A DNA stretch of 64,000 bases from Podospora comata (Eukaryota; Ascomycota; Sordariomycetes; Sordariales; Podosporaceae). The stretch spans positions 310,001 to 374,000 of the forward strand of contig CP071494.1 of the NCBI GenBank assembly GCA_017354895.1, read 5' to 3'. The notes beneath the pieces were generated by a model. The model was not told the origin of the DNA. It saw only the letters and a program-made list of their open reading frames with translations, and made no database searches. Position 1 is the stretch's first letter. The number at the start of each line of letters is the position of its first letter. A program made the translations under genes and the position numbers. Of this stretch, positions 24,101 through 35,499 are shown piece after piece.

Positions 24101-25380
24101 AGCGGAAGTATAATCATGCTCTTGGGCCGGACGGGCTGCTGCTCGCTTTGTCCAACAGCGGCCTTCTCTTCCTCGTCTTCTTCGTAGGTGGGCGCCAGTC
24201 CGGGCACCTCGATCTCCTCCACATCATTTGGTCCCATTGGCAGCGGAATCGCCGCCGCTGTCAGATATTCGTCTTCCATGAGCTCTTGGGCCCCTTCAAC
24301 TGTCTCTTGCGCAACATTCTCGACTTCGCCCTCGACAGCGGCTTCTGGCTCCAGGACCGTGGCTGGAACCATCAGTTCCGCCGTGCTGCTGGGGGACCGC
24401 AGGTGGCCTGCCCCACGCGTCGAATCACCCGAAAAGGATCTGGCCAGACGCTCCATGGTGCCAGCGGTCGGAGTTCGAATCTTCTTCTTCCATGATCTCC
24501 ACAATCGGCCCAGCGTGCGGTCCAGGGCGACCCGCTCCATGTCGAGCTCCTCCACCACGATTTTGTCGGCAACCCCCGTCGGGCTCCGCAGGCCCTCTTT
24601 CAGCTCCTTGTCATATTTCACGCGCATGCGGTGATAAGCAGCCTGACCGGCCACAATGAGGGCCTGTTCCCCCATAAATTCCAGTATCGATGTCAGGAAG
24701 ATGGCGACTGCAGGAGACACGGCCTCGGACAGCCGGTCGTCGGTTCCTGTCTCGAGATGGCCCTGCTCCGTGTAGTAGTCCTCGTCCTCCTCCTCCATGT
24801 CCCCGAGCGACGAATACACCATGCACCGCAGGCGGGTCCGCTTCCACACCAGTTCAACGTCCCAATCGCTTGCGGAAACAGGGTCCTGCCCCTGGGCTTC
24901 AGCAGGAAGCTCCTCCTCGCCTCCGAGATACTCGCGAAGTTCCTCGTTGGCCTGGTTTATGGCATCCTTGGCGAGCTTTGGCTTCAGCACTTCGGACACG
25001 GCCGGACGCAAAGCAGAGAGGGCAGTGGAGCGGGACACGCAGAGAAAGTTAAAGAGCAGCTGATCGAGAAAGCTGTTGACCAGCTGCAAGGCGGCGGGCG
25101 ACACGGCTGCAGTCTCGCCCGATGGCTCAATGCCATGCTGATCGTACCAGGCTTCAGCATGGCTGTCGTGATCGTTGGTGACAATTTGCGAAGCAGCTGA
25201 GGCGGCGATGAAGGCCGGTTCAGGTGACACTGTCAAAGGGGGCGACATCAAGCTGTGTGCGACGGTCGACGGCCGGTCGCTGGATATGCTCAGGGCCCTC
25301 GATCGTGAAGAGGGAATTCTTTGGGGGGAGGCCATGCCCGAGGAGGACCGGGGAGTGGCCGAGTCTATAGAGGAATACAT
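21108..25380 (-). CDS. Large disordered protein with N-terminal helical (histone-fold-like) domain
   Basis: Two exons, 25380-22747 and 22673-21108, with a 73-nt intron (GTAAGT...GCTGACA...CCACAG), encode 1,399 residues. Residues about 55-230 form a helical domain (LQLVNSFLDQLLFNFLCVSR..., AVAIFLTSILEFMGEQAL) that looks to me like paired helices of a histone-fold type. The remainder is Ser/Pro/acidic and disordered. A short helix (VVRNFEELIQSDQTIQYTLTPENMRDNN) lies just before the intron. The C-terminal half carries four copies of a [DE]Lx[DE]F[IL]xxxGPP-like motif. Orthologue-like proteins in Pezizomycotina are often labelled 'FLO11', but there is no signal peptide, GPI tail or flocculin domain here, so an intracellular, perhaps chromatin-linked, protein is more likely. 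Start chosen at 25380 (MYSSIDSATPRSSS); an in-frame upstream segment has no Met before it. Confidence 0.75.
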
Positions 25381-27120
25381 GTCGACGGTTAGTGGGAGTG
25401 GCGGCAGCAACAATAATGGCGGAATCGGTTGCAGCTTCCAAACTGCAGGGCCGCTGCTGCTTCCTCTTTACTGATGCAGGAGGATGCTACAGTGACAAGA
25501 GACAAAACGGCACGAGGCGGTACAAGATCAGCGCCGCGCATCCGAGGCGCCTACTGCTTTCTCCGCCTTCGGTCACACAAGAATAATACTGAGGGAATGC
25601 GGTCGGCCGGCTGCTAGACGGGCGGTGTCTAGGATTGGACGGCAACGGTGGTTGGAGGCCAAATCGACGCGGCTGACAGGTTCGACAGTACGGTCTCGCA
25701 GGTCCTGGCTTGGACGGTGTAAGACGGCTGACGGGCCATCCGGTCTGTTAGCTAGGATTCGTTGAGATCTGGTCGGCGCGACTGCGGGAGGCGTAGCTGA
25801 AACAAAAACGACGCTGGAAGCCGTGACGGGGGGAATGGGAAGGGGATAGGGAAACAAGAAGTGGACAAGACGTAGAGGAAGATGCTCCAGATTAACAAGC
25901 TTCGCTGTGTCCAAGTGGCACACTGTCTGACTAAAGCCTCTATCGCAAGCAACAGGAATGCAGACACGACACAGCATGTACGGCGCAGGCCAGCGTTACG
26001 ACGTCGATTCCCTTTCCTTGAACACTTTACACACCGCCGGACAGTCCAACCGCCTCCCGAGAATCCTGTGTTCAGCTTCTCTGGTGGGCATGCAGCCGTC
26101 GATGCGAGGAGCCGAAGGGAGAGGGGAGGTGAGGAGAGTGATGGAGAGCAGCCGACAGAATTGGATATAATAGGGGATGGAAACACACCTGGCGGTCGAG
26201 CTCCAGCAATTCACGCATCCATTGGTGTAGCTCGCTGGACGATTCCGGTCTCTGGTCTGACGACGAGAATTGGCTGGAGAGAGTCTCCTATAGGTAACAA
26301 TAAGAAAGCCACGCGGTCGTTTGGCGCAGCAGGAAGCAGGTCTCGGGCACAGCAGCCCACACCTGTTGGCTATTTCGCGATCTGGTTATGTAGGCCGCTG
26401 CACGGGTCGGTTCCAGGTTGGCGTTTGCGGCACGCTGCACTGTTAAAGAAGGGGGACGCAACCAGATCAGATCGATACAGGTACGCGAGATGGTCCTGGA
26501 GGTGAGAAAAAAACAACTTGGGAATACAGACAGCATGGGGGAGGGGGGGGGGAAACATGGGTGATTTTGGCCATTGGGCGCACAGTCGCAAGAGTTGCCA
26601 TCACAAACCAGGGGTCCATGATTGACGCACCCAAGATTCCCCAGGAGGGGTTTAGCGGCCCAAGAAGGAGGGCGTTCCCGAGATGACCTCCGCTAAGAAG
26701 GCCCCTAAAACACACGGTCTTGTCAGGTACGATGTACCTCTACTCCTCTTGGTCCATCCTGATATGGCATGATATACAGATAGCTTCTACAGATAACTAC
26801 TATCAGTACTAGATACTTCATGGCATGGCGGGTTACTGTGCTCTTTGCAAAGATCTACACAGCACGATACCGAAGCGTCTCAGGTTATTCTCCAGGTGTA
26901 GGGCAGACATAAACATATATCGACTGCTTGGCTGCGGCGCATCGAAAATTCGGTGATGGTCGCAATCGGCAGACAGCAGCCCCAGAAGCGCAAACAGGAG
27001 ATGCCCCTGTTCCCCGTGTCTCCCTCACTTGGAATTAGTTGGGTGGGGCGACCGGCTTGGCAGGGCCTGGGAGAAGAAGCGAATGTTCCGTGCCTACAAT
27101 TCACATCAATCGCCGGATAC

Positions 27121-27417
27121 CTACAAACAGCCATCACTTGCTGACAGCCCCGAGTAATAAGCCGGTCTGCCACGTTGTGCAGCATCAAAAGCGTACAGTA
27201 GATATGGACGCCAACGACTATCTGGTGCCCTAGAGCATCCTACTGCTGCCAGAAATGCGGGGGATATCAAGGTCTGCTCCACCTCGAAACGGCCGGGCTC
27301 GTTCAGCACGGACAGCTGTTCGGCCGTGATGGAGTTGCTGTAGTTCATCCCACAGGCATCACAGACATCACAGGCACCACAGACACAAATCACATCAGCA
27401 GCCTTGGCCACGGCCAT
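27121..27417 (-). CDS. Possible small Cys-rich protein (98 residues)
   Basis: The ATG at 27417 has a good context (AACCATGG). It opens MAVAKAADVICVCGACDVCDACG, a CxCxxCxxCxxC run that could bind metal, then NSITAEQLSVLNEPGRFEVEQT, whose codons end almost always in G or C as in the real genes nearby. After about residue 55 codon choice weakens, so the second half may be intronic or the gene may end differently (a GTAGGA donor at about 27251 is possible). The Cys run comes from a 9-bp TGTGATGTC-like repeat. I recognise no family and cannot rule out a chance ORF. Confidence 0.3.
   Translation of the reverse strand: MAVAKAADVICVCGACDVCDACGMNYSNSITAEQLSVLNEPGRFEVEQTLISPAFLAAVGCSRAPDSRWRPYLLYAFDAAQRGRPAYYSGLSASDGCL
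27355..27400. repeat. 9-bp degenerate tandem repeat
   Basis: About five degenerate units of TGTGATGYC (minus strand) encode the Cys-rich start of the small ORF at 27417-27121. Confidence 0.6.
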
Positions 27418-28613
27418 GGTTTAATATGAAACAAACATCAGTGGCCCATGGATGATCCTCAACTGATCGACAAATGAAACGTCTTTGCATTTCTTCATTT
27501 TTTGGGAGACACGGAGAGCATCTGGACAGGTCGGCTAACCACCTTGCTTCGACCAGCCAAACAATATATATTAATACAACGCATATCCTGCAGGTAGGCA
27601 CCCGCAACTTTTGACCACAATGTATAATATGTAAAAGAAATAAAAAACGTGGTCACTGCCAATGCCCGTGGACTGCATGTTTTGGAAAAAGGTAAAGAAG
27701 CTATGTGATGTGTGCATCCGCGTGTCATCGACATTCTTTCCCCCCCCTTTTCTTTTTTTCCCGTGTGCGAGTTTAACCGTCGCCCGCTCCTGGTCCTGCA
27801 TAGGGATCATCAAGAAAAATGGACCAAGAGGCACCGAGAGAAAAGCTACTTTTTTGTATTCTTGTTTTTTTTTGTGTTTTTTTTGCATCGTCCCTTTCGC
27901 CACCTCCTCCCCCTTTCCTCAACCCCCCTGCCTTTTTCTTTTCTGTATTTTGCCTGCTCATCTCGCCCTTCCAACCAACACGTTGCAAAACAGCAAAGCA
28001 AGACGAGTCTACATAACTTCAAATCTGTTCAGAACCACAGCAGACAAAATTCAAAACTGAGATTATGTATAGCAACAAACTGTATAAAAATTATTAACTC
28101 GCAGCAAAAATTACACAGTGGTATTATGCTCCGCTGTTAGCCCAACTTCTATCTCTCTCTCTCCTCCACTCCTTTTATGTAGCCAGCAAACGAAAGATAC
28201 ATGCGAAGACAATACGAACGTCTGAATAACGACGACCATGAGCTTTTCCCTGTTTTTTTCCCCTAGCCAGCAAACCACACATCCCTACTACTACCCTTCA
28301 ACCCACTCCAAACCCTGCATCACTCCCCGTCCTACTGCCCCTTCCTTCCTCTCTTCCCCTATCCCCTCTCTCTTCTCAAGCTCTTTTTCTGTTCCCCCTT
28401 TTTCCCTTCCCCATCCAATCCTAAAATTCCCATCCCGTCCAACCCAGCAGTAGGAAAATGTACATGTAAAAAATATGTCTGTCTGTCCATGTACCAGCTG
28501 CTGACCATGTTCAAAATGAAAACAACCAAAAGAAGAGATAAACAAACGACTTTTCTACTCACCCCTTTCCCCCCATTTCTGTTTTCCAACGAGAAAAAGA
28601 TTGCGAGAAAAGC

Positions 28614-28633
28614 AAAAAAAAAAAAAAAAAAAA
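28614..28633. repeat. Poly-A run of 20
   Basis: A homopolymer in the 3' flank of the minus-strand His-rich gene. It is not next to any element that would mark a retroposon. Confidence 0.85.
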
Positions 28634-28869
28634 GAAATGAGAAGTCAGCAGAGACGAGGACAAAGGAAAAATACAGGGTTCTGTCTGTGTTTGTATGTGT
28701 GCGTCTCCAAAAGATGGGGAGAGTTGGTCCATGTGGGTTGCTTTTGATCAAGCTCTGGCTGGTCAAACTTTTGCTGAAACACAAACTCCTTGGGTCTTTT
28801 CTTCCAACACTTCCTCGTGGTCTCCTTATCATTTGCTCTTCGCGGCATAATCTCGAGTGAGGGACAAAC

Positions 28870-31800
28870 CTAGTAAACCTGCCCGATTGCTGCCACGGCA
28901 ACAGCCACGAACCCAGCCATACCGAAGCTGGCCTGGAAATTGACCGCCGCTCCTGCAGTGTAGACTGGTAGCGGGGCGGAATCGGATGGTGTCGCGGGGG
29001 GTTGCTCATGGGGAGGAGCAGGAGCAGGAGCAGGAGCAGGAGGGGCCTCGTAAGGCTGGGCCGGCTTGGGCAGAGGAGAGGGGATCACAGGGCCGGGGCC
29101 GCCGATGACCGGTGGAGGAGGCGGGACGTAGCTTTGCTCTTCAACATAGCCTCCATCATCAATGGGAGGGGCAGGGGGGTTGCCACCGCCGCAATCACTC
29201 GGACCACCGTCGTCCTCGGGGCACTCTACGTGCGGAGCAACTGGGGGAGCCCAATAGTCATTCTCATCATCCGAGTCAGAGTCGGAGCCGGAGCAATTGT
29301 CGGAGCCAGAGTCGGAGGAAGAGCCACAGTCATAGCCAGAGTCGGAGTCAGAGCCAGAGTCAGACTCATACTCCGGAACATGTGCTGGGACTGGGACCGG
29401 AACCGGCTCGGGGCCCGAGCAGCAAGGGGCCGGTGGCGGATTGGAAGCATTCCCTTGAGGAGCAGGTTGAGGCTGAATATAGTTGGGCTGCTCATAAGGA
29501 GGAGCCTCGGGTGCTGGAGGTTGGGAATTCTCTGCCTTGGGAGGTTGGGCCGGAGGTTGAGGCTTCCCGCACTCGGGCTGCTCTTCGCACTCAGGTTTGG
29601 GAGGCTGAGGTTGCTGAGGTTGGGGCTGCTGTTGAGGCTGCTGGGGCTGCTGAGGCTGTTGAGGCTTCACACACTTGGTGGGCTCGTGGTCGGATTCGCT
29701 TCCGGAGTCGCAGTCTGAATCCGAATCTGAATCAGAGTCAGACCCGGAGCTGGAATCGCAGTCAGACCCAGAGCTAGAATCGCAGTCAGACCCAGAGCTG
29801 GAATCACAGTCACCGTCACTGTCACTGCCCGAGTCGTCCGAAGTGTCCCAGCAGTCATCGTCATCGTCATCGTCATCGCAGCTAGCGGGCTCCTGGGTAT
29901 TCACCTCACAGTTGCTGCCCTTGCAGTGCTTAGCAGGAGGGGCAGGAATGAACGGCCCGCAGTCTGTCCCATTACCGCAGTGAACTGGCGGCGGAGGAGG
30001 GCAGTTGTCTCCCTGACAAGGCACGTAAGGCGGAGGAGGTGGAAGGCAACCAGCTCCTCTGCAAGGAACATAGGGAGGAGGGCAATTGTCCCCATGGCAA
30101 GGCACATACGGCGGCGGTACATGGTTGCAGTGTTCGCCCTCGCAGGGAACAGGAGGCGGGGGCCGGTAACCGCTTGTGGTGTTGAGGTTGACGTCCCGCG
30201 GGGGGAATGGATGGGCGTGTTCGGGGTAGTTGGGTTGGCAAGATTGGAACGGAGGGCAGCGGTCAGTATCGATTTCACAGAATGGAGTCCTTCGGTCGCA
30301 GTATTGAACAGGGCGGCAAGAATAGCCTTCAGGGCATCGAGCTCTGTGATAATCATCACCAAGATTGCCGCTGTGGCCGTGACCGCGATCAAACCCAGAT
30401 CCGTCTTGGCCGCCATACCCGTTGCTATGTCCGTTTCTGTCGAAGCCAGGCACAGGAGGCGGTGGAGGGATCGGAACGCCGTATGGTCCGGTGTCAGGGC
30501 GGCCGTCATGATCTGGTAGATGATCGGGAGACACCCGAGGAGGAGGGTAGAGAGGGTTGGGGTTGCTGCCATGGTTGTTGCCATTGTGGCCATGGCCGAA
30601 GTCATCATGTCCAAACTCGTCCTCAAAACGGTCATGATCATGACCTCCAAAGCCACTGTCACCATAGGGGGGGAAGCCATGACTGCCGTTGCCGTGACCT
30701 CCGGGGAATCCTCCACCATGTCCATCGTGTCCGCCATGACCGTCTTGTCCACCATGACCGTCTTGTCCACCATGACCGTGCTGACCACCAGGAACAGGGA
30801 ATCCGGGGAAAGGATTCCCACCATTATGGTCTTTGTTATCATGCTTGTTGTCGTGCTTGTTGTCGTGCTTGTTGTCATGCTTGTGGTCATCGTGCTTGTG
30901 GTCATGCTTGTGTTCATTGTGCTTGTCATGCTTGTTGTCATGGTGCTTGTTATCATGGTGCTTGTTATCATGGTGCTTGTTATCATGGTGCTTGTTATCA
31001 TGGTGCTTGTTATCATGGTGCTTGTTATCATGGTGCTTGTTATCATGGTGCTTGTTATCATGGTGCTTGTTGTCATGGTGCTTGTGGTCGTGCTTATTGT
31101 CGTGCTTGTGATCATCGTGCTTGTCGTTATTGCCGCCTGGAAGATGAGGAATACCTGGGAATGGACTCTTTTCATCTTTGTCCTCATCATGATGCTTATC
31201 CTTGTGCTTGTCATGCTTGTCGTGCTTGTCATGCTTGTGGTCCTTGTGCTTGTGGTCCTTGTGCTTGTGGTCCTTGTGCTTGTGATCCTTATGCTTGTGG
31301 TGATGTTTATCATCGTGGTTGTTGTCATCATGGTTGTTGTCACCGTGGTTGTTGTCATGCTGGTTGCCGCCAAATATGTTGTCCTTGTCCAGGTTGCCGT
31401 CAGGGAAGTTGCCTTTTCCTCCCCTCTCATCATCAAAATCACTATAATCGGGGAAGTCGAAGCCTGGACCATCGCCGCCGAAATAGTCATCATCTGTCCA
31501 TTCGCTTTCCCAGTCTTCAAGATCGCCCCGAGACTTGCCGGGTCTGAAGCCAGACTCTCCATCATAGCCATTGTAATTTCCTTCATCAACAGAGTGACCC
31601 CACTTCTTGGAGGCATTGCATGGTGTTTTGCTGTTCGGGTGGCAGCCGAGGTCATACTCCGCACCGGCAGGAGAAGGCTCGGGGAAAGGAACCTCTGTAG
31701 CGGTGGACGGGTTGGGCTGAGCACTGGGGGCAGAGGCTTCTGGCTTGGGCGATGGCTGCGGTGTAGGCAAAGGGTCTGACCGGACAGAAGGAATGGTAGC

Positions 31801-32448
31801 AGAGGCCCGGACAGAGGGGTAGTCAGAGGCAAACTCCTGTTGCCCCCCCACCTCTAGCTCATCCTGTAGCTCATGGTGGACCTCGGTCTCAGCATCAGTC
31901 TCGACATCAGTCGGGACCTCCTCCTCAACTTCGATCTCAAGCTCGCTCTTGACCTCGGTTTTCACCTCAGTCTTGACTTCCGCCTCGACCTTCGGTTCAG
32001 GTGAAGGCCGGGGAAAGACAAGCGAGGAGGCCAAAGGAGAAGCGATGGGAGAGATTTGCAAAGAAGGCTGGGCGGATGGTTCGGCCGAGGGGTGAGGACT
32101 GGCAACTGTGGCAGCTCCCGATGTTGGCTGCCACGCAGCTACGGTTCTGGTGTGGGCAATGGGTATGACGATGGGCCTGGTTGAGTAGACTGTGAGACCT
32201 GGTCTCACGAGAGTCTTGGTGTGGCAGAAGACACCGCTGCCGCCGGCTTTGCACAGTCTGTCCGCGAGCTCGTCATCTCCTTCCGCACCCTGATAAAAGG
32301 GAAGGGGAGAGGAGATGGGACCAGCAGAAGCCGGTGGAATGGTATCGGCTGATGTTGCCTCGAGCGGTTCAGGTGGTATAGATGACACCGGAAAGGGAGC
32401 AGCCTTGATAACCAATGCGGCACCAAGGGCCACTATTGAGGCCTTCAT
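28870..32448 (-). CDS. Secreted His/Asp/Cys-rich low-complexity protein, predicted GPI type
   Basis: One exon of 1,192 residues. It opens with a short signal peptide ([20 protein letters not shown]) and ends in a hydrophobic tail ([18 protein letters not shown]) after small residues, as expected for GPI anchoring. In between: Ser/Pro/Glu-rich stretches; about residues 345-560, with histidine repeats, including a KDHKH series and ten tandem HHDNK units (residues 457-506); [10 protein letters not shown] repeats; a Cys-rich segment ([20 protein letters not shown]); tandem PPYVPCxGxxC units; Asp/Ser repeats of the [12 protein letters not shown] kind; poly-Pro/Gln; and an APAPAPAPP run. No enzymatic domain is seen. 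The composition suggests a wall or surface protein able to hold divalent metals (Zn, Ni, Cu) by histidine and acidic residues. That is inference. The protein is read without a break despite long repeats, which supports it as a working gene. I know no named family. Confidence 0.75.
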   Translation of the reverse strand: MKASIVALGAALVIKAAPFPVSSIPPEPLEATSADTIPPASAGPISSPLPFYQGAEGDDELADRLCKAGGSGVFCHTKTLVRPGLTVYSTRPIVIPIAHTRTVAAWQPTSGAATVASPHPSAEPSAQPSLQISPIASPLASSLVFPRPSPEPKVEAEVKTEVKTEVKSELEIEVEEEVPTDVETDAETEVHHELQDELEVGGQQEFASDYPSVRASATIPSVRSDPLPTPQPSPKPEASAPSAQPNPSTATEVPFPEPSPAGAEYDLGCHPNSKTPCNASKKWGHSVDEGNYNGYDGESGFRPGKSRGDLEDWESEWTDDDYFGGDGPGFDFPDYSDFDDERGGKGNFPDGNLDKDNIFGGNQHDNNHGDNNHDDNNHDDKHHHKHKDHKHKDHKHKDHKHKDHKHDKHDKHDKHKDKHHDEDKDEKSPFPGIPHLPGGNNDKHDDHKHDNKHDHKHHDNKHHDNKHHDNKHHDNKHHDNKHHDNKHHDNKHHDNKHHDNKHHDNKHDKHNEHKHDHKHDDHKHDNKHDNKHDNKHDNKDHNGGNPFPGFPVPGGQHGHGGQDGHGGQDGHGGHDGHGGGFPGGHGNGSHGFPPYGDSGFGGHDHDRFEDEFGHDDFGHGHNGNNHGSNPNPLYPPPRVSPDHLPDHDGRPDTGPYGVPIPPPPPVPGFDRNGHSNGYGGQDGSGFDRGHGHSGNLGDDYHRARCPEGYSCRPVQYCDRRTPFCEIDTDRCPPFQSCQPNYPEHAHPFPPRDVNLNTTSGYRPPPPVPCEGEHCNHVPPPYVPCHGDNCPPPYVPCRGAGCLPPPPPYVPCQGDNCPPPPPVHCGNGTDCGPFIPAPPAKHCKGSNCEVNTQEPASCDDDDDDDDCWDTSDDSGSDSDGDCDSSSGSDCDSSSGSDCDSSSGSDSDSDSDSDCDSGSESDHEPTKCVKPQQPQQPQQPQQQPQPQQPQPPKPECEEQPECGKPQPPAQPPKAENSQPPAPEAPPYEQPNYIQPQPAPQGNASNPPPAPCCSGPEPVPVPVPAHVPEYESDSGSDSDSGYDCGSSSDSGSDNCSGSDSDSDDENDYWAPPVAPHVECPEDDGGPSDCGGGNPPAPPIDDGGYVEEQSYVPPPPPVIGGPGPVIPSPLPKPAQPYEAPPAPAPAPAPPHEQPPATPSDSAPLPVYTAGAAVNFQASFGMAGFVAVAVAAIGQVY
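29697..29879 (-). repeat. Asp/Ser-coding repeats ([12 protein letters not shown])
   Basis: Related units encode acidic serine-rich SGSDCDSS repeats with evenly spaced cysteines, next to a GAT/GAC run coding for poly-Asp, in the secreted protein gene. Confidence 0.75.
30931..31080 (-). repeat. Ten 15-bp tandem units coding for (HHDNK)10
   Basis: Plus-strand unit CTTGTTATCATGGTG. Eight units are identical and the first and last differ by one base (GTTGTC). The array lies in the histidine-rich part of the secreted protein gene and likely varies in copy number. Confidence 0.95.
31196..31298 (-). repeat. Tandem units coding for KDHKH and HDK series
   Basis: Repeated CTTGTGCTTGTGGTC-type 15-bp units, then 9-bp units, encode [11 protein letters not shown] and [10 protein letters not shown] in the histidine-rich secreted protein. 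They are more diverged than the HHDNK array. Confidence 0.8.
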
Positions 32449-33233
32449 GGCTTCCGGAGGCGACGTTCAACACACAGGAGGAGCAAGAGGGTTGCTGCTA
32501 CCTCGTTGAAAAAAACTGAAGAAGGGGTGTCGTGGGAGTGACCGAGTGAGGGGACAGAAGAAGATCCAGAAAGATGCGTTTCAGGGAAGGACATTTCTAA
32601 ATTGATTTTATGGCTGATCACAGGATCGGTTCCGTGCCGTCATCAATGTCCGGCTTGCATCTAGGTTTGTTGGGGAAAGCCCCCATGGGCCATGGCACCA
32701 TGGACTCCGAATGTGTTGGACTGGAGCGGACCGACGGCGTCCCTAGCACGGCATGGAAGACACGAAAACACAGCATTGACAGCGGGACCGGTCTTGGAGC
32801 TGTCAAGAGTATGCTTTGTGGCGTAGTTCTGGCGTGTTAGGAAGTCCGTATTGACCAGAGAGGGGCTTCTGAGGGCACACACCTCTGCCACATCTCCCAT
32901 TGCCGAAGCCATCCTGAGTCGGCTGCGAGGGGCAGGTGGAGTTGCTGCCGAGTTCTTCCTCCGGACGGCTCAGCCTGGGGCAAACCTTCAAGTCGGAATG
33001 GGTACGAGTACAGGGGCGAGTGTGGAACCGGGTCTTCTTGGGATCGGGTCAATGATTGTATCTGATTGCCTGTTCAACTGACAATGCCGTCTTCCCCATG
33101 GAAATGATCGATATCATCGACTGCTGCTTCCCCACCCTATCTTCCCTACCTCCTCGCCGCTACCTGTTGCCTGGTGATACCTTCACATTCTCTGCCTCTA
33201 TCGAAACCATGAACCTAACGCCCCAAATGCATC
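32449..33233. other. Intergenic
   Basis: Promoter of the His-rich secreted protein gene and 3' flank of the Orm gene, both on minus. ORFs here are short and overlapping. I see nothing else. Confidence 0.5.
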
Positions 33234-34023
33234 CTAATCTTCAGGCACTCCCGAAAACAGTCCAACGCGCATGCGGTGACTCTGTACGTTTATCATGTGT
33301 GAGAAGTGACGTTTCCAGCCAAAGAGGAACAAACAGACTGAGGGGAACAAAACTTACGACGGGCAGTTTTGGAATTACGACTCCCAGAACAGCGAGAAAG
33401 TTGATTGTAAAATAGGCCAAATCGTAGTGCGTATAGTGCGTACTCAGGAGGAAGAGCACAATGGGGACGCTCAGGAGAAACTTCTTGGCGGGCGTGTACT
33501 GGGCTCCATCATCAATTTGCTCCCACATGTTCAGGTTGTCGTACGCTCCGCCGTTGAACTCGAATGGCACGCCGCGGACGTAGTGGAACATGATGTAGGA
33601 GCCAAACATGTACGTGATGTTGGTCAGCGTCCATGATGTCTCCTGTGAAACGCCGGGGAGACTGTCGTAGAAGATCTTGAGGCCAAAGATCAAGACAAAG
33701 TGAATTGTCCATGCACCTGACAGAGAGAGAGAGATATTAGCACGGGTCTTCCTCTACTTTGAGTCCTTCCTTGATCGTCTTCCCCTCTCAGAGCTTGTTA
33801 CACTCTCCGCTGCTCCCCCCAGCCTTCCTGAAAGAGTTGATTTCGGCAAACCAGATATCACAAAAGCACAAAGGCAAAAGGCTGTACCTTTAGCATTGAC
33901 CCAGTTGGCGTTCAGGTTCGGCAGGGCAGACTGGTCGCTCAGCTGCTCAATGGGCTCTGGTGGCTCATGGTAGACCTGGAGGATACTACTAGACCTCCTT
34001 CTTCGGCCGGCCTTGTCTGCCAT
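33234..34023 (-). CDS. ORM1: ORMDL-family sphingolipid regulator (Orm1/2)
   Basis: Three exons on minus: 34023-33888, 33716-33358 and 33281-33234, 180 residues. Introns are 171 nt (GTACAG donor) and 76 nt. The protein is almost wholly the ORMDL domain: LPNLNANWVNAKGAWTIHF, PGVSQETSWTLTNITYMFGS, VRGVPFEFNGGAYDNLN, MWEQIDDGAQYTPAKKFL, ending SHRMRVGLFSGVPED. Four membrane helices are expected, in the ER. Orm proteins bind and hold back serine palmitoyltransferase, the first step of sphingolipid synthesis, and yeast Orms are released by Ypk1 phosphorylation of N-terminal serines. Here a RRRRSSSI cluster (Ser11-13) sits at the matching place. The third exon is only 48 nt but carries the conserved C-terminal motif, which confirms the join. 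The start at 34023 has the usual short N-terminus. Confidence 0.95.
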
Positions 34024-35499
34024 GTTTCCGTGCGTGGATCCACGACGCGGAGGATTGGCGCCCGCGTCGTAAGAGACGGTGCGTGGTATGAGGATTGGGG
34101 AAGACAGCTTGGCGGTGTTGGCGGTCGGCGAAGGGTGCGACACACAGGATCGAGAAGCCGGACCGGAAGCTCGGAGGAAACGGGCACGAAGCACGATCGG
34201 TCGGCCGGGAGTTAGGTTGGGGGGAAATGCGGTCGGTCGAGCGAGGTCACACGCGGAGGATTGACACAGCCAATGCCAGTGCCAGATGTATCGCCAGTGG
34301 GATGATGTCACAACCAATCGCCGAGCTGGACAACAGACAGCACAGGAAGAAGTTGCGTGGTCTGTCCAGAAGCCGAGTGCCTGAGTGAGGCTGCGGCGGA
34401 GAGCTTGTGGGGGCGTTTGAAGAATCGATGTTCCGTGAAAGCCGAAGAGAGGTGCGTGAGGCAAGGAAGGGGTCTGAAGAGGAGACAAATAGTGGACGCG
34501 GCTCCCCCCTGACAGGACAGACGGGCACTGATCTGGCTGCCCTTTTTCGCGACGTATTCCGCTTTTTATTACAACGTGTATTCTGTAGTAGGTAGTGTAC
34601 TGCTCTTCGAGACTCGGAGTGAGAGCACACAGGATTCAGGTACCAGAGGGAGAGGCTGAGCGGGTGTTGATATGGAGATGCAGCGAGCGGAAGTTGGCTG
34701 GGTTCGGCGTCCAATGGCCGGGATAGCCACGACAACCAGGGACAATAGAGAAAATGCGCAAATGCTGGTGAGAGGTGGTGGTTCAAGGTGGCAATCTGGC
34801 CAGAATCAGACCCCCCAGGCGATGGCCTGTCAGGTACCTCCACTGCGCAGATTGGCCCGAGATTGCGGAGGAGAAGACGTGCAGCACTAACATTTAAATG
34901 CCGGCCATTGCAAATTACTGCCTGTGGCCGCTGCGACGTATGCTGATGGGCCAACCTCGTATTTATTAGGGACTTCCATGCCCTGTACCCTAGGGCGTAG
35001 TGAAATTTGATAGTGATGCAGCCGACTGTCAGGCGGCCCAACATCTGTTGCCGTTAGGCTGCTATCAGAGATGTGTGGCTTTCTCTCCCGCCTGTTTGCT
35101 GCTTGCTCCATTTCCAAAGTCGACCCACAAAACCATCAACATCATCTCTTTCATCATCAGGCCTCGTCAACGATATCTACGTTTTTACTCTTTACTCTTT
35201 GGGCTTTGGTCCCGGTCATGGTGAAGACTGACTGTCTCCTACTAATACTGTGAAGCTATACCCTCTTGGGTCTTCCCCCCAAAGCTACAGACAGCTTACT
35301 TATCAAGGTTCGAGAACATCACCAGCTGGCTTGGCAGTGACAGGGATTTGGCTGGCCGCTTTTTTCTCGATTAATTTTTTGACATCTCATCGCGGAACGC
35401 AGACCGCAGACGCGTCATCCCCTGCCTGCCGAGACGACATTACCACCATCATTCCCTTTCGTCCTCTCATTCACCACGGCTATTTTAAGAACCTTCAAC
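34024..35499. other. Intergenic: shared promoter region of ORM and AIR-like genes
   Basis: These genes diverge from here. The ORFs over 34247-35044 have no family pattern. The last 400 bp before 35500 are pyrimidine-rich and probably the leader of the zinc-knuckle gene. Confidence 0.5.

Larger units (their letters stand above)
25381..28869. other. 3.5-kb intergenic region
   Basis: Upstream of the disordered-protein gene and downstream of the His-rich gene, both on minus. It contains T- and C-rich tracts near 27735-27930 and 28260-28440, and a 20-base A run at 28614-28633. One small ORF with coding-like codon choice (27417-27121 -) is listed apart. Other ORFs look like chance. Confidence 0.5.

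Noticed and set aside
28614-28633. Poly-A tail of a retroposed element
   Set aside because: No element body or target-site duplication is visible around the A run.
30931-31080. CRISPR-like regular repeats
   Set aside because: Direct 15-bp units without spacers, inside a coding frame in a eukaryote.
30207-31779. Long plus-strand ORFs (446 and 419 residues) opposite the His-rich gene
   Set aside because: Antisense frames kept open by 15-bp repeats; the products are runs such as ACYHG or VLVIM without signal or domain.
29901-31832. Long second ORF (643 residues) on the minus strand inside the His-rich gene
   Set aside because: It is the same repeats in another frame, giving Thr/Met/Ile runs; codon use and ends do not look like a gene.
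35305-35320. GGTTCGAGAAC resembling a tRNA B box
   Set aside because: No A box at the right distance and flanks cannot fold to a cloverleaf by eye.
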